Positions 49,809 to 59,354 of a stretch of DNA of 64,000 nucleotides are shown here, one piece after another. Origin of the DNA: Pseudaminobacter soli (ex Li et al. 2025) (GTDB taxonomy: Bacteria; Pseudomonadota; Alphaproteobacteria; Rhizobiales; Rhizobiaceae). The position numbers and the translations under genes are program-made. Location of the stretch: assembly GCF_003012705.1 (NCBI RefSeq), contig NZ_PXYL01000013.1, forward strand, positions 1 through 64,000, read 5' to 3'. Under the pieces are notes generated by a model. That model was not told the origin of the DNA. It did not search any database and saw nothing but the letters and a program-made list of their open reading frames with translations. The first letter of the stretch is position 1. Each line of letters starts with the position of its first letter.

Positions 49809-51843
49809 CGAGAACATTAATGGCATGCTTGGACTGGAGTTCGCTTGGCAGCTGGCGCGGCATCGAGGCACAGACCCCAAGGATCTGCTGATCCTTGGGG
49901 GTGAGTTTTCGGTCCGCAACACCCCGGGCCAAGATTTCCCGCCAGAATTCGGGTCCGCGATTCACGACTTCGGATTGGGCAGAAATACCGTCAATCTCCC
50001 GCTTCTTGTTCCTTTCATCGCGCTCGCTGGTACGCGCAATCTCCTTCAGAACCAGGCAGCCATCGAATTCGGCGCCATAGTCTAGCTTTCGTCCCTTCAG
50101 GCCATTCCAGCAAGCCTGCTGTTTGGCCCATTCCGACATGTTGCGCACGCCAGAAGGAGGATGGGTGATCACGAAATGAGCCTCGGCCGCGGCAAGAAGC
50201 AGCGCGCGCTGCAGGGCGTCGGGAACCGCCTGTCGCCGCCAGATTGTGTCGAGGTCTAGCACCTGCTTTTCACCGTTAGCATCGTGGAATACCTTTGCCA
50301 TTGCGTAGGTGACGATGTTCGCGCGGTAGCCACCCTCATACCAGGGCTGCTTCGGAACCTCTGCCTCGAGCTTGCGGAAGATGACGGCCCTGGCGATCAG
50401 CCGACGGTACCAGAGCTCGTCATACTCCGTGTCGCTTTTCGACCACGTTTCGCCTATTTCCTTCGCGAATTCGGCGAAGTTCTTCTGCGCGCCCCGTGAG
50501 ACGATGTGAGGCCGCCCGGTGGCTGAGTGAGCGAACTTGGCTAGATCAGTCTTGCTAAAAAGCTGCGCCTTTGGAAACTCCAGATCGAATTTTTTCTGCT
50601 GGGCAGCTGTCAGTCGGCCGCGCGCGTTGATGAACTGCCCGCGGGACCGCTCGTAGAACCACTTGCTGTCGTGGCGTTCCCCCTCGCGCGCAGTGAAGAT
50701 GACATCCCGCGAGAATTGCTCGATCCGGATATGGAACGGGTGGTTCGAGAAGAAGTCGGCCGCATTCACCTTGTTCTGGGTGTTGGCGTATTCCGAGATC
50801 TTCGGCACGATGTCTTCAGATCGTTCGGGGGGCACAACCGTCAACTTCATCTGAACGAAGACCTGCGGAAGCTGCTCCTTCGCAGATTTCAACCCGGCAT
50901 GGATCGATCCCGTTGTCTGTGCGCCGTTCACGATCTGTAAGTTGCTGATTGACGAGATCGCGAACCCTTTGTCGGTCCGGACACAGCTCACGTCGTCGGC
51001 CGTGGCCGACAGCCCGTTGTTGTAGGGGAAGAACAGCTCAGGCTCGTCCCTGATGGTCTTCTGGATCCCTTTGTTCGTCTTGGCCCTTGCCTGTAGGAAG
51101 GAGCGGACATTGGCCTCTAAGAGGCGCGCGCCCCACCGGTCGTAGATTGCGGCCAGCTGCTCGCCCGGCACGATCAGCAGATAACTTTCAAGCGCTGCGC
51201 CGGTCTGCGAGGCCTTTAGCGCTGGAAGCGGGGCGCCGAAGTCGCTCGCGAAGTCGATCACCAAGTCCTCGCGCGCCTGACCGGATCTGTCGAACCGCTC
51301 GAACCGGGCCAGATCCCAAACGGACCAAGTGACCGGCACATCCTCGAGTTCCGCCAGCTTCACGGCGTCATCGCGGCCGATGTATCGGCGGTTCGAGACG
51401 AGGATCAGCTTGACCTTGGTGACCTGTGACCAAGTTGTGATGATCAGGTCGGAGATCTGGAAAGCGGGATTTGCCTCATTCAGCGCATCGCGGAACGCCT
51501 CGTTCCGGGCCTTCTTCAGAAAGCGGATCAATGGGTTGAGGATAGGTGCAACGTCGCCCTTGCCGAAGGTCTGAACACCGTCGCTGTCGACAAAGTCGCA
51601 GACGATCAGGCCAAGAACCCCCTCGCTGTCGCGCGGGTCGCCTGCATATCCGTCGATCCTAAGCTTTTGGGCACCTTCGCCGCTCTGGTAGTACGCCCGG
51701 TCGGCCACCTCGAGCTCGCCCGCCTCAGTCAGCCGTTCGGTCATCCGGTCGAAGAAGGCCTCGACCATCAGGATGCCACTTGCGTCAGCCTCGCGGCCGA
51801 TATCGGCCATCAGGTTCTGGTGGTATTCCTCAAGTTCCTTCAT
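49774..51843 (-). CDS. AIPR-family (abortive phage infection) protein
   Basis: 689 residues; ATG 51843 overlaps the stop of the upstream nuclease gene (ATGA). Visible AIPR features: an N-terminal nuclease-like domain (DGYAGDPRDSEGVLGLIVCD), ILVSNRRYIGRDDAVKLAEL, then the AIPR core FFPYNNGLSATADDVSCVRT and SNLQIVNGAQTTGSIHAGLK (NGxQTT), EYANTQNKVNAADFFSNHPF. AIPR proteins are known from phage-resistance plasmids and defence operons. Last gene of the GHKL/Z1 operon. Its 3' end runs into RNA unit F, so the operon could read through into the RNA array. Confidence 0.85.
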   Translation of the reverse strand: MKELEEYHQNLMADIGREADASGILMVEAFFDRMTERLTEAGELEVADRAYYQSGEGAQKLRIDGYAGDPRDSEGVLGLIVCDFVDSDGVQTFGKGDVAPILNPLIRFLKKARNEAFRDALNEANPAFQISDLIITTWSQVTKVKLILVSNRRYIGRDDAVKLAELEDVPVTWSVWDLARFERFDRSGQAREDLVIDFASDFGAPLPALKASQTGAALESYLLIVPGEQLAAIYDRWGARLLEANVRSFLQARAKTNKGIQKTIRDEPELFFPYNNGLSATADDVSCVRTDKGFAISSISNLQIVNGAQTTGSIHAGLKSAKEQLPQVFVQMKLTVVPPERSEDIVPKISEYANTQNKVNAADFFSNHPFHIRIEQFSRDVIFTAREGERHDSKWFYERSRGQFINARGRLTAAQQKKFDLEFPKAQLFSKTDLAKFAHSATGRPHIVSRGAQKNFAEFAKEIGETWSKSDTEYDELWYRRLIARAVIFRKLEAEVPKQPWYEGGYRANIVTYAMAKVFHDANGEKQVLDLDTIWRRQAVPDALQRALLLAAAEAHFVITHPPSGVRNMSEWAKQQACWNGLKGRKLDYGAEFDGCLVLKEIARTSERDERNKKREIDGISAQSEVVNRGPEFWREILARGVADRKLTPKDQQILGVCASMPRQLPSELQSKHAINVLGRMREQGLVSG

Positions 51844-52814
51844 TGCTGGTCCTCATCCACAAGTCCCGATCGCACGTCGTCCCAGTCCGTCCGGAAAGGT
51901 GCGCAGGCAGACAGCGCTAGGGCATACGTCACGCCTGACACACCGAGCGGAACAGGGGTGGCGATCCGGGGAAAGCCCTCTGTGATGGTGTGGAAATCAG
52001 GGGGGGAGGCGATCCAGCGCCACGTCGAATAGTCGTGCAGCGCGTCGTATCCTGCGTCGGCAAGGTGCAGATCCCAATACATGATGGCGGACGGCTCCGT
52101 CCGCTCAAGCAAATCGGTGACCTCGACCACGTGCTCGGTCAACGTTCTGCCATGGGGCGGCTGAACCTTGTCGACCGCGAGGATCGCCAGCCAAAGGCGA
52201 CGATCGGGCACATCGGCCAACTGGAACTCGTTGCTGATCTTCACAAAGGGTTGGGATGCCCCGCGCCGCGCCTTGACCTCGATGCAATCGGCCTTGAGCT
52301 CGAAATCTTTCGGAGCCCCGGACGGGCCGGTCCAGGCCGTGAGGGCAGATTTCGCGCCGATGTTGGCCATCAGTAGTTTCAGAACCTCGATCTCACCGAT
52401 CAGGCCCTTCTGCGCCTCCTCCGACAGGGCTTCGGGCTTTCCGCCTCTCAGCAGATAGTGCCAGCGGAAGGTGCGCCCGATGGCCCTTTCCAGCGCCTCG
52501 GGCTCGGTTTCGGCGAGCTCGCCCGCCGCAATCACGTCTCGACACAGGGTTTCGAACAATTCAAGCTGCCCGTTGTCGGTGAGCCGAATGTAGAGAATCG
52601 GGCCGCCTGGCAGCGTTTGGAACCGTATTTCGAGGTTTCTCAGCTTCGGCAGATCGGGCGCCGGGCTCGGCAGGTCGGTCAGTTGCAACACCAACGCGAC
52701 ATCTGCGCGCGGCATCACAGCCCAGAACCAGTTCCACTTTGCCGACGCAGAAACGCGCCGAGTGTCGACCTTTCCTGCCTCGAGGCCCGACCATGGCGTG
52801 TCATTCGGTATCAC
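51840..52814 (-). CDS. PD-(D/E)XK-motif nuclease (DUF4420 type)
   Basis: Start GTG 52814 (VIPNDTPWSGLEAGKVDTRR), six bases after AGGAGG; it overlaps the Z1 gene by 14 bases. About 324 residues. The catalytic region reads KGLIGEIEVLKLLMANIGAK (Glu) and FELKADCIEVKARRGASQPF, giving the E-x-K of a PD-(D/E)XK fold. DUF4420-like proteins of this size accompany GHKL ATPase and Z1 helicase genes in restriction-like systems; this one presumably cuts DNA when the ATPases signal. Family name from recall. Confidence 0.78.
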   Translation of the reverse strand: MIPNDTPWSGLEAGKVDTRRVSASAKWNWFWAVMPRADVALVLQLTDLPSPAPDLPKLRNLEIRFQTLPGGPILYIRLTDNGQLELFETLCRDVIAAGELAETEPEALERAIGRTFRWHYLLRGGKPEALSEEAQKGLIGEIEVLKLLMANIGAKSALTAWTGPSGAPKDFELKADCIEVKARRGASQPFVKISNEFQLADVPDRRLWLAILAVDKVQPPHGRTLTEHVVEVTDLLERTEPSAIMYWDLHLADAGYDALHDYSTWRWIASPPDFHTITEGFPRIATPVPLGVSGVTYALALSACAPFRTDWDDVRSGLVDEDQQ

Positions 52815-55509
52815 CGAGCGCCTCCTCCTCGATTTCCTCCTCGCCGAACATCTCGCGTATGCGGATCGTGTTGACCACATACTCGACGGTACCGCCCTGA
52901 ACTTCCGACGGCGGGAAGCAGATGCTCCAAGCCAGAACCAAGCCCGGCAGCTTCCCCCTCAATGCGTTGTCGGCAACGTCGGGTGCCACGAAGCGAAGGA
53001 TGATCAGCGGACGGCGCCCTGGTACTTCGCAGAAGATCCGCGGCGGAAGAGTTTTCGGGGCTTCTTTCCCCTGGCGGTCGCACTCCTCTCGGAAGGCTTT
53101 GGTCGCGGCATCTATCTGTTCCGCAGTCAGGCCGACGCGCTCGTCACCGGGCGATCCAACTCGTCTGCTGGTTCCGCTGATGGCAAGGACGCCCTGGCGC
53201 AGATCGTCCTCGCCGACCGCCCTGCCGAATGCCTTCATTACCACCCCTGTAAGGCCATCCTCGATTGCCTCTGCCTTCTGTGCGCTAGCAAACAGGACGT
53301 CCCATTCCTTCAGCTCGTTGTCGGCGCGGGCGTCGATATAGTCGCTCATGAGACGCGGATCGGTAAGGGGATCGGCGGCATCGGCGCGGAACACCCGAAG
53401 GAAATCACGCACCAGATCGACGTTGACTGACCTATAAAGGGTGCCCCTTGACGGTTGATTTGCGGCAAGTCCGCTCGCCTTGACCGCCGCTGCAAGCGCC
53501 TGCCCAGCCTTCCTGTTGCGATCGAGCTGTTCTCGGTCCGTGCGGATGCGCGTCGTCTCAACCAATTTGCCTGCGAGCCCGACCTTAACGGGGAACTCCC
53601 TGCCGGTCCCCATCTTGTTTCGGGCGGTCACGATCAGTGATTCAGGATGGCTGCGCACGGCGAGACCGAACTGCTCAGGAGTGGCCTTTGCCAGTTCCAT
53701 GCGCTTCAGTTGCGCCTGGAGGTCGTCCATCGCCTCATGGATGTGGGCATACCAGCCCACACCGTCGGCAGGAATCCACACGCGGCACAGATCTTCGTAA
53801 CCGGGACGATAGCCGAACCAGCGCCCCATCTGCATAAGTGTGTCGTACATCATGGAGTTCCGGAGGAAGTAGCTGACAGTCAATCCTTCCAGCGTCAGCC
53901 CTCGTGAAAGGGAGAAGCCGCCGACGGCGATCACCGTCACGCCGTGTTCGCCTCCGTGGTCGTAGTCGAGAGCCTGGGACCTCTTTGACGCATTGACCTC
54001 GACCACGCGGGCGGCAACCAGAACCTCGTGCAGTCTTGCCTGTACCTCCGGCCAGTCGGCGCCGTCGGCTACGGCATATTCTTGCTCCCAGATCATGTGC
54101 AGCGCAGCGATCTCGGGATTGCGCAAGGCAGCTCTGCCCTTGCCCGCATCGACAGCAACGGCGTCCCGGATGCGGCTGACAACGTCGGAAATCCGGGACC
54201 GCATCCGCCCTTGGACATCCGTAAAGCGCGAGGCATTGACCAGCATCGAGGCATGGGCGGCCTGCTGGCCTCGCGCGTTGCGTATCGCGCGGGCGACGAT
54301 GAAGGCGCGCACCGCTCGCACTAAGCTGCCCGGCAGCACATCGACCGGATGGTCGATCTTGTGCTTCATCGGCAGAATATCCTCGTTGTCGTCGATCAGC
54401 CTGACGTGCCGGTCTCGAGCGTCGAGGAACACCTTCTGTGCGCCGAAGTAATTCGATGGCGCATCCAGCCCAATGATGAAGTGGCGCGGGAACAGATCCT
54501 GCTTCAGTGCCTCGTCATCCGTATCGGGGTCGATGAAGATGTTGGCGAAGGGCGTTGCGGTGTAACCGACATAGCAACTGCGGTGGAACAGCGAGAGCAG
54601 TTCGCGGATCTGGCTGTTGATTCGAGTGACCTCGTCGCGAGCATATGCGGTGTTGATCGATGCGTTGTCTGCCTCGTCGTCGATCAGCAGCATCGGCTGG
54701 CTGACCATCTGCGTTCCTTGGTGGACAGAGTGCTCCTTCAGCCACTCCAGCAGGTTCTTCAGTGTGCTGGAATTCTTCTTGAGCACCAGGACCACTGGCA
54801 CATTGTACTGCCCGATCTGGCTTGTATTCGTCGTGGCCGTCGCCTTGTTGAAATCGCGCAGCGTGTTCGTCAGCGAGACCGGGAACTCGCGCTGGTCAAA
54901 CTGGCCGACGCCGATGATTTTCTGCCGCTGCGCCTTGTTGGCATGGGCCAGCCGCCCTGTGTCGCGGCCGATGAAACCTTCGTCGATCCGCACCTGGGTC
55001 TGGTTGCGCAAGTTGTTGTGGATGCCCGCAATCACCACGATCAGGCGATAGCCCGCGTCAGCTGCCTTGCAGATGAGGCCGGTGTAGTTCTGAGTCTTGC
55101 CGCTCTGGACATGGCCGACGACCATGCCCCGGCGGTTCCACCGGCTGTTGTTGCGTGGATCGCCGAGACGATCCAAGACCCGATCCGTCACCTCATCCGT
55201 GGCGTCGATCACCGATTTGGGCAGGCCCTTCAGGTTCAAAAGCCTGCGATAGCGGCTCCAATAGAAGTCCCCGACCTCGCCATTGATTCGGGCGTCATGC
55301 AACCATGGTCGAAAGTCCTCGGCATCGACGACCGCGCCGAGGCCCATGCTGATGCCATACTTCTCCTCGATCAGGCGAGCGAGTTCTTCAGCCTCGTCAT
55401 CCTCAACCTTCCCGGCAAACATTGGCGTACCGCGAAGCTGTTCAATGATGTCCCGGATCGACTGGGCCGTGTGGGGCCCTGTCTGTGACGCCATGAACAT
55501 CGACGTCAT
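52801..55509 (-). CDS. Z1-domain superfamily 2 helicase/translocase-like protein
   Basis: Start taken as ATG 55509 (MTSMFMASQTGPHTAQSIRD); GTG 55539, with AAGGA six bases upstream, is an equally good candidate. About 902 residues. Walker A VVGHVQSGKTQNYTGL (132-140), Walker B with acidic box MLLIDDEADNASIN, motif III-like CYVGYTATPFANIFID, and the Z1 core FSLSRGLTLEGLTVSYFLRN with QMGRWFGYRPGYEDLCRVWI. Z1 proteins are ATP-dependent DNA-processing factors in R-M-like systems with MORC-type ATPases. Overlaps the nuclease gene downstream. Confidence 0.85.
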   Translation of the reverse strand: MTSMFMASQTGPHTAQSIRDIIEQLRGTPMFAGKVEDDEAEELARLIEEKYGISMGLGAVVDAEDFRPWLHDARINGEVGDFYWSRYRRLLNLKGLPKSVIDATDEVTDRVLDRLGDPRNNSRWNRRGMVVGHVQSGKTQNYTGLICKAADAGYRLIVVIAGIHNNLRNQTQVRIDEGFIGRDTGRLAHANKAQRQKIIGVGQFDQREFPVSLTNTLRDFNKATATTNTSQIGQYNVPVVLVLKKNSSTLKNLLEWLKEHSVHQGTQMVSQPMLLIDDEADNASINTAYARDEVTRINSQIRELLSLFHRSCYVGYTATPFANIFIDPDTDDEALKQDLFPRHFIIGLDAPSNYFGAQKVFLDARDRHVRLIDDNEDILPMKHKIDHPVDVLPGSLVRAVRAFIVARAIRNARGQQAAHASMLVNASRFTDVQGRMRSRISDVVSRIRDAVAVDAGKGRAALRNPEIAALHMIWEQEYAVADGADWPEVQARLHEVLVAARVVEVNASKRSQALDYDHGGEHGVTVIAVGGFSLSRGLTLEGLTVSYFLRNSMMYDTLMQMGRWFGYRPGYEDLCRVWIPADGVGWYAHIHEAMDDLQAQLKRMELAKATPEQFGLAVRSHPESLIVTARNKMGTGREFPVKVGLAGKLVETTRIRTDREQLDRNRKAGQALAAAVKASGLAANQPSRGTLYRSVNVDLVRDFLRVFRADAADPLTDPRLMSDYIDARADNELKEWDVLFASAQKAEAIEDGLTGVVMKAFGRAVGEDDLRQGVLAISGTSRRVGSPGDERVGLTAEQIDAATKAFREECDRQGKEAPKTLPPRIFCEVPGRRPLIILRFVAPDVADNALRGKLPGLVLAWSICFPPSEVQGGTVEYVVNTIRIREMFGEEEIEEEALGDTE

Positions 55510-55523
55510 GCCTTCAAGGCTAC

Positions 55524-57029
55524 TCAGCAGGGGCTCCACTCTTTTTCCTTTGTCTCGATGGTTGCCGCGATGATGCGCTGGGTGTCTTCCCACGCCGAAC
55601 GGAAGGGATCGACGTCCTTCATCAGCGACAAGATTACCTTCATGTCCTTCCCGGCCTCCGAGAGGACAGAAAGGGTCGCCCGAACAGCTTGGGCCAACGT
55701 ATCCTCATCCACCCGGTCGGGCACGATCTCCTCAGCCGCGCCCGCCATGTCTGCGTGCACGGTTTCAATCGGAAGCGATGCCCCAACTAGCGCAATGCAG
55801 TTGAAGAAGCCGCGCCGAAGGTCCGATGGCAGGTTTTCGGCGAAGGCGGCGAAAGCGGGGTGCTCGATATTCGGTCGGTATCTGATCTGTCCATCGGCCT
55901 GGATACGATGCCACATCGGTAGTCGTTCGTGGTCAACCAACTTCTGCCCGCGCTTGTTAAAAGTCCGCTTGGACCCCGCCTGAATCCTCTCGATCACCTT
56001 CTTCAGGCGGTCGCGGACGATGGGAGGCAACTGCGCGGAGGACTTCTTGACGTCGATCTTCCAGTCGGCATCCATGCTGTTGGGGATATCGATCCTGACG
56101 CGCGACAGTTTGGTGAGCTCGGATTGACGGCACAGGCCGAACCAGGTTCCGTAGAGAATCAGGCGCTTGCCGCGGTACAGATAAAACCCTTGGGACTTCA
56201 GATGGCCTTCGGGGCCGCCTATGTCCTCCCAATCCATCTTGCTCATCTGCTTATAATGCGGAAGCGTGAAGCTCTGGATATCGACATCACCAGGGATGAG
56301 GTTCAGTCGTTCCTCCGGATCCGCAATGGTTGCGGGGCTCTTCCTGGCGAAGGGATCCAGTGGCCGCAGGATTCGGCCGTTCAGCAGAATGCGGAGTGGC
56401 TTAGCTTCTTCCATGAATCGATGAAACACGAGGCGCAAGTGCCTTTCGGTTTCAGCAATCCTCTGGTTGATGACTTCGGCGCGCTTGGCAGCATTGCGGG
56501 AAAAGCCGCCGGTCAGTCGATCCAACTTCTGCCAGAGAACGAGCGTGCCGGTTGTGCCCAAGTGACCAACTGCCGGGATCCCGGAGGCGTCATCAGGCAA
56601 TTGCACCGCCCATTCATTCCGTTCCGCAACGTCATCAAGATCCCAGATGGCCGCACACGTCTGACCTGCCTTTCTGGAAACAACTGTCAATCGTCGGCAT
56701 TGCGAGAAGCTCGCGCTTTTCAGGCCGAGACCGAAACGCCCAAGATCAGGCGCGCTACGGGTTACCAGCGGGTTTTGGCTCCCGGGGCGCATGGCGGCGA
56801 CAAGTTCATCTTCCGTCATGCCTTCACCATTATCGACGATCGCAATGTATGGTTCGTCAGAATAAGTCTCGGTGATGATCTGGATTCGGCCGGCGCCAGC
56901 CGTAACGGAATTGTCGATGATGTCAGAAATTGCGGTTTCGAGCGAATACCCGATGTCCCGAAGTCCCTCAATCAATGCCGACGCATGCGGGGTTGCATCA
57001 GCCCGCCTTGAAACACTTACTTCCTTCAT
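55524..57029 (-). CDS. GHKL (MORC/MutL-like) ATPase
   Basis: Start ATG 57029 (MKEVSVSRRADATPHASALI), AAGGG upstream. About 501 residues. Bergerat-fold boxes: N-box SDIIDNSV (35-42), G1 IVDNGEGM (64-71), G2 GRFGLGLKSASFSQ (97-110), then GTTGTLVLWQKLDRL. The middle domain ends in a conserved Lys region. Such stand-alone GHKL ATPases act as dimer clamps on DNA in bacterial defence operons related to eukaryotic MORC. First gene of the operon, 82 bases after the methyltransferase stop. Confidence 0.85.
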   Translation of the reverse strand: MKEVSVSRRADATPHASALIEGLRDIGYSLETAISDIIDNSVTAGAGRIQIITETYSDEPYIAIVDNGEGMTEDELVAAMRPGSQNPLVTRSAPDLGRFGLGLKSASFSQCRRLTVVSRKAGQTCAAIWDLDDVAERNEWAVQLPDDASGIPAVGHLGTTGTLVLWQKLDRLTGGFSRNAAKRAEVINQRIAETERHLRLVFHRFMEEAKPLRILLNGRILRPLDPFARKSPATIADPEERLNLIPGDVDIQSFTLPHYKQMSKMDWEDIGGPEGHLKSQGFYLYRGKRLILYGTWFGLCRQSELTKLSRVRIDIPNSMDADWKIDVKKSSAQLPPIVRDRLKKVIERIQAGSKRTFNKRGQKLVDHERLPMWHRIQADGQIRYRPNIEHPAFAAFAENLPSDLRRGFFNCIALVGASLPIETVHADMAGAAEEIVPDRVDEDTLAQAVRATLSVLSEAGKDMKVILSLMKDVDPFRSAWEDTQRIIAATIETKEKEWSPC

Positions 57030-57111
57030 GCAGCCCTTGCCTAACCCATTTGATCTACTCTTGCGCGAAAGGGATGGCGTTACAAGGCGCACAACAAGCC
57101 AAACAGTACAC

Positions 57112-58665
57112 TCAAGCGGGGTGGGTGCCAGCTTTTGTCACGGATGCGTGGATCAGGGCCGCAATCTGCCGTGCAAGGAACGGTGGTACGGCGTTTCCGA
57201 CCTGAACGTACTGCTGTGTCCGGTTCCCGAGGAACAGGTAGTCGTCGGGGAAGGTCTGCAGCCGTGCGGCCTCGCGCACGGTCAGGCTGCGGCACTGCAT
57301 CGGATCGGGATGTATGAAGTAATGTCCGTCCTTGGAGATGTGACTCGTGACCGTGGTTGAGGCTTGGTCGGCCAGCTGGACTCGAAAGCGATCATTGAAG
57401 ACGCCACTGTGCCAGTTGCGATGATTCGGGCTGAGCGCGAGCGGAAAATCGGCGGCCTTCGGGCTGTACCCGCGGACCTCTCCGAACGCGGCGGCGAAGA
57501 GATAACGCCCGAGATCGGAAGTCATGTGTCCGCGCGTCTCATGCTGGGCGATGGCGCGCAATGCCGGCCGCTCAAGCCATTGCAGCAGTTCGTCGTTCGA
57601 ACTGCCATAGCCTTCCGGCAGACACGACGCCGCGCGAAGGCTCGCTGTTCCGTCTTCCAGTCGCTTGGCAACGGACGCGAACGCATCCCCAAGCGAGCCG
57701 TCGTCCTTCCCCTTGTAGATGCCAACCAGCTGTTTGGCCGCTTCGACAACCTCGCGCCGCCACGCCAATGCATCATCTCGACCGGAGCTGATACCGCTAC
57801 GGAGAGCGGGCATCGTCCCGATGGCATCGCTGACCACCCGCGCCCTGCCGGAAACGGCGACCTGGGCGCCGGTGGCATTGCCTGCGAGGTCGGAGCGGAT
57901 ACCGACGATGATTACCCTGTGGCGACGCTGCGGGACTCCGAATTCTTCGGCGCGCACGATGAAATCAGGCGGCTGGGCCGCCTCTTGCAGGCTGGCCTTT
58001 CCATCCTCCACCCGGATCGCCCGAAGCTCGTAATGGTGACCATGGCCCGTGCCGAGCGAGGACAGGTCCTCCATCAGCATTTCGAAGACAAGTCGGCTCT
58101 CGATGGTGGAGGACAGCATGCCTTTGACGTTTTCCATGACGAAGGCGGCCGGTCGAAGCCTGTCGAGCACCCGGATGTACTCGCGGAAAAGGTAGTGCCG
58201 CTCATCCTCTTCGGGAACATAGCCGACCTTGCCCTTGGCCCGGGCGCGGCCCACGAGGGAATAGGCCTGACAGGGCGGACCACCGATCAGGATCGTGTCG
58301 TGGTAACTGTCTCGCAGCTTCACGATGGCGCCATCGATCGCGGTCGCAGCCGCCTCGGTGCCGAGCTCGAGCGCACGAGCTTCGTCGATGGCAAGCCGCC
58401 ACGCTTCGGCGTCGACAGTTGACCAATCCGGCTCGGGGACAAGCCCTGCATGGAAATCGATGAACTGGTTGGGTAAGGTGTCGTGACGCACCCGGTATTC
58501 GCGCAGGAACGCACGCAGCGTGAGGGTGCGATGGGCCGATGCCTCCTTCTCGACCGAGATGCCGATCCGGAACGGCACATGCCCGTCCTCGACGAGCGAG
58601 GCGAAGCCCTCGCCAAGTCCGCCCGGACCAGCAAACAGATCGACAATGCCGAAAGTAGCAGGCAA
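57112..58665 (-). CDS. C5 cytosine DNA methyltransferase (Dcm type)
   Basis: The open frame runs to 58863, but that part opposes the vsr gene. The first conserved motif (FGIVDLFAGPGGLGEG) starts right after TTG 58665, which has AGGAG six bases upstream. About 517 residues. Motif IV GGPPCQAYSL with Cys132 nucleophile; motif VI ENVKG near 178; QRRHRVIIVGIR (VIII); a long target-recognition region; then RSLTVREAARLQTFPDDYLF and QVGNAVPPFLARQIA (motifs IX-X). It modifies host DNA, either as partner of the GHKL/Z1 system or as a vsr-linked enzyme. Target site unknown. Confidence 0.9.
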   Translation of the reverse strand: MPATFGIVDLFAGPGGLGEGFASLVEDGHVPFRIGISVEKEASAHRTLTLRAFLREYRVRHDTLPNQFIDFHAGLVPEPDWSTVDAEAWRLAIDEARALELGTEAAATAIDGAIVKLRDSYHDTILIGGPPCQAYSLVGRARAKGKVGYVPEEDERHYLFREYIRVLDRLRPAAFVMENVKGMLSSTIESRLVFEMLMEDLSSLGTGHGHHYELRAIRVEDGKASLQEAAQPPDFIVRAEEFGVPQRRHRVIIVGIRSDLAGNATGAQVAVSGRARVVSDAIGTMPALRSGISSGRDDALAWRREVVEAAKQLVGIYKGKDDGSLGDAFASVAKRLEDGTASLRAASCLPEGYGSSNDELLQWLERPALRAIAQHETRGHMTSDLGRYLFAAAFGEVRGYSPKAADFPLALSPNHRNWHSGVFNDRFRVQLADQASTTVTSHISKDGHYFIHPDPMQCRSLTVREAARLQTFPDDYLFLGNRTQQYVQVGNAVPPFLARQIAALIHASVTKAGTHPA

Positions 58666-58732
58666 ATCAGGCTCCTGACGAAATCCATTCAGCTGGTGTA
58701 TACCAAGTTTCAGGACGAAAACCAGGGCGCGC

Positions 58733-59203
58733 GTGACCGATATCGTGGACCAGCAGACCCGTTCCCGGATGATGGCGGGAATAGGGGGAAAGAATACGAA
58801 GCCCGAACTGGCACTTCGGCGGGAACTGCATGCGCGCGGCTTTCGCTTCCGGCTACATTCCAAAAAGGTTCACGGGCGGCCGGACCTTGTGCTTCCAAAG
58901 CATCGCGCCGTCGTCTTCGTACATGGCTGCTTCTGGCATCGCCATGAGGGCTGTCGCTACACCAGCACCCCATCTACACGCCCGGAGTTCTGGCGGGCGA
59001 AGTTCGAGGCGAACGTTGCTCGGGACAGCGTCGTTCGCACGACGCTTCTGAAAGGCGGATGGCGCGTAGCGACGGTGTGGGAATGTGCACTCAGGAAACC
59101 GGAGCAGGTCGAAACGAGTGCCCTCCTTCTGGCCGACTGGCTCGTCAGCAGTTCTGCCGAGCTTGAGATCGGGAGTACAGTTGACGAAGCCCAAGGTGAG
59201 TAG
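58733..59203 (+). CDS. Vsr very-short-patch-repair endonuclease
   Basis: 156 residues from a GTG start. Family features: DQQTRSRMMAGIGGKNTKPE, RRELHARGFRFRLHSKKVHG, GRPDLVLPKHRAVVFVHGCF (catalytic Asp and metal ligands), WHRHEGCRYTSTPSTRPEFW. Vsr nicks at T:G mismatches created by deamination of 5-methylcytosine in the site of the linked methyltransferase. Divergent from dcm with 67 bp between. The last 35 residues vary within the family. Confidence 0.9.
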   Translation: MTDIVDQQTRSRMMAGIGGKNTKPELALRRELHARGFRFRLHSKKVHGRPDLVLPKHRAVVFVHGCFWHRHEGCRYTSTPSTRPEFWRAKFEANVARDSVVRTTLLKGGWRVATVWECALRKPEQVETSALLLADWLVSSSAELEIGSTVDEAQGE

Positions 59204-59354
59204 CGCGAGCTTGGGGGGCCGTGTCCCAGAAGGTGGACCCGACAACATAGGCTCAGGCCGCTCTCGTGGTTAGCTTTCATCAGGACATGACGCCGAGGAC
59301 ACGGCATTCTTGCTCTTAATTCTCGGCAAAGTGCTCCTCAATTTCCGCCTACAT
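59204..59354. other. Short intergenic gap
   Basis: Lies between the convergent vsr and helicase-nuclease genes. No hairpin terminator with a T-run stands out. Confidence 0.4.

Noticed and set aside
48593-49820. Plus-strand frames over the RNA array
   Set aside because: Short, mutually overlapping and without homology; they are a by-product of the GC-rich hairpins.
52762-55488. Plus-strand frames over the Z1 gene (e.g. 379 codons at 54349-55488)
   Set aside because: Antisense shadows of a well-supported conserved gene.
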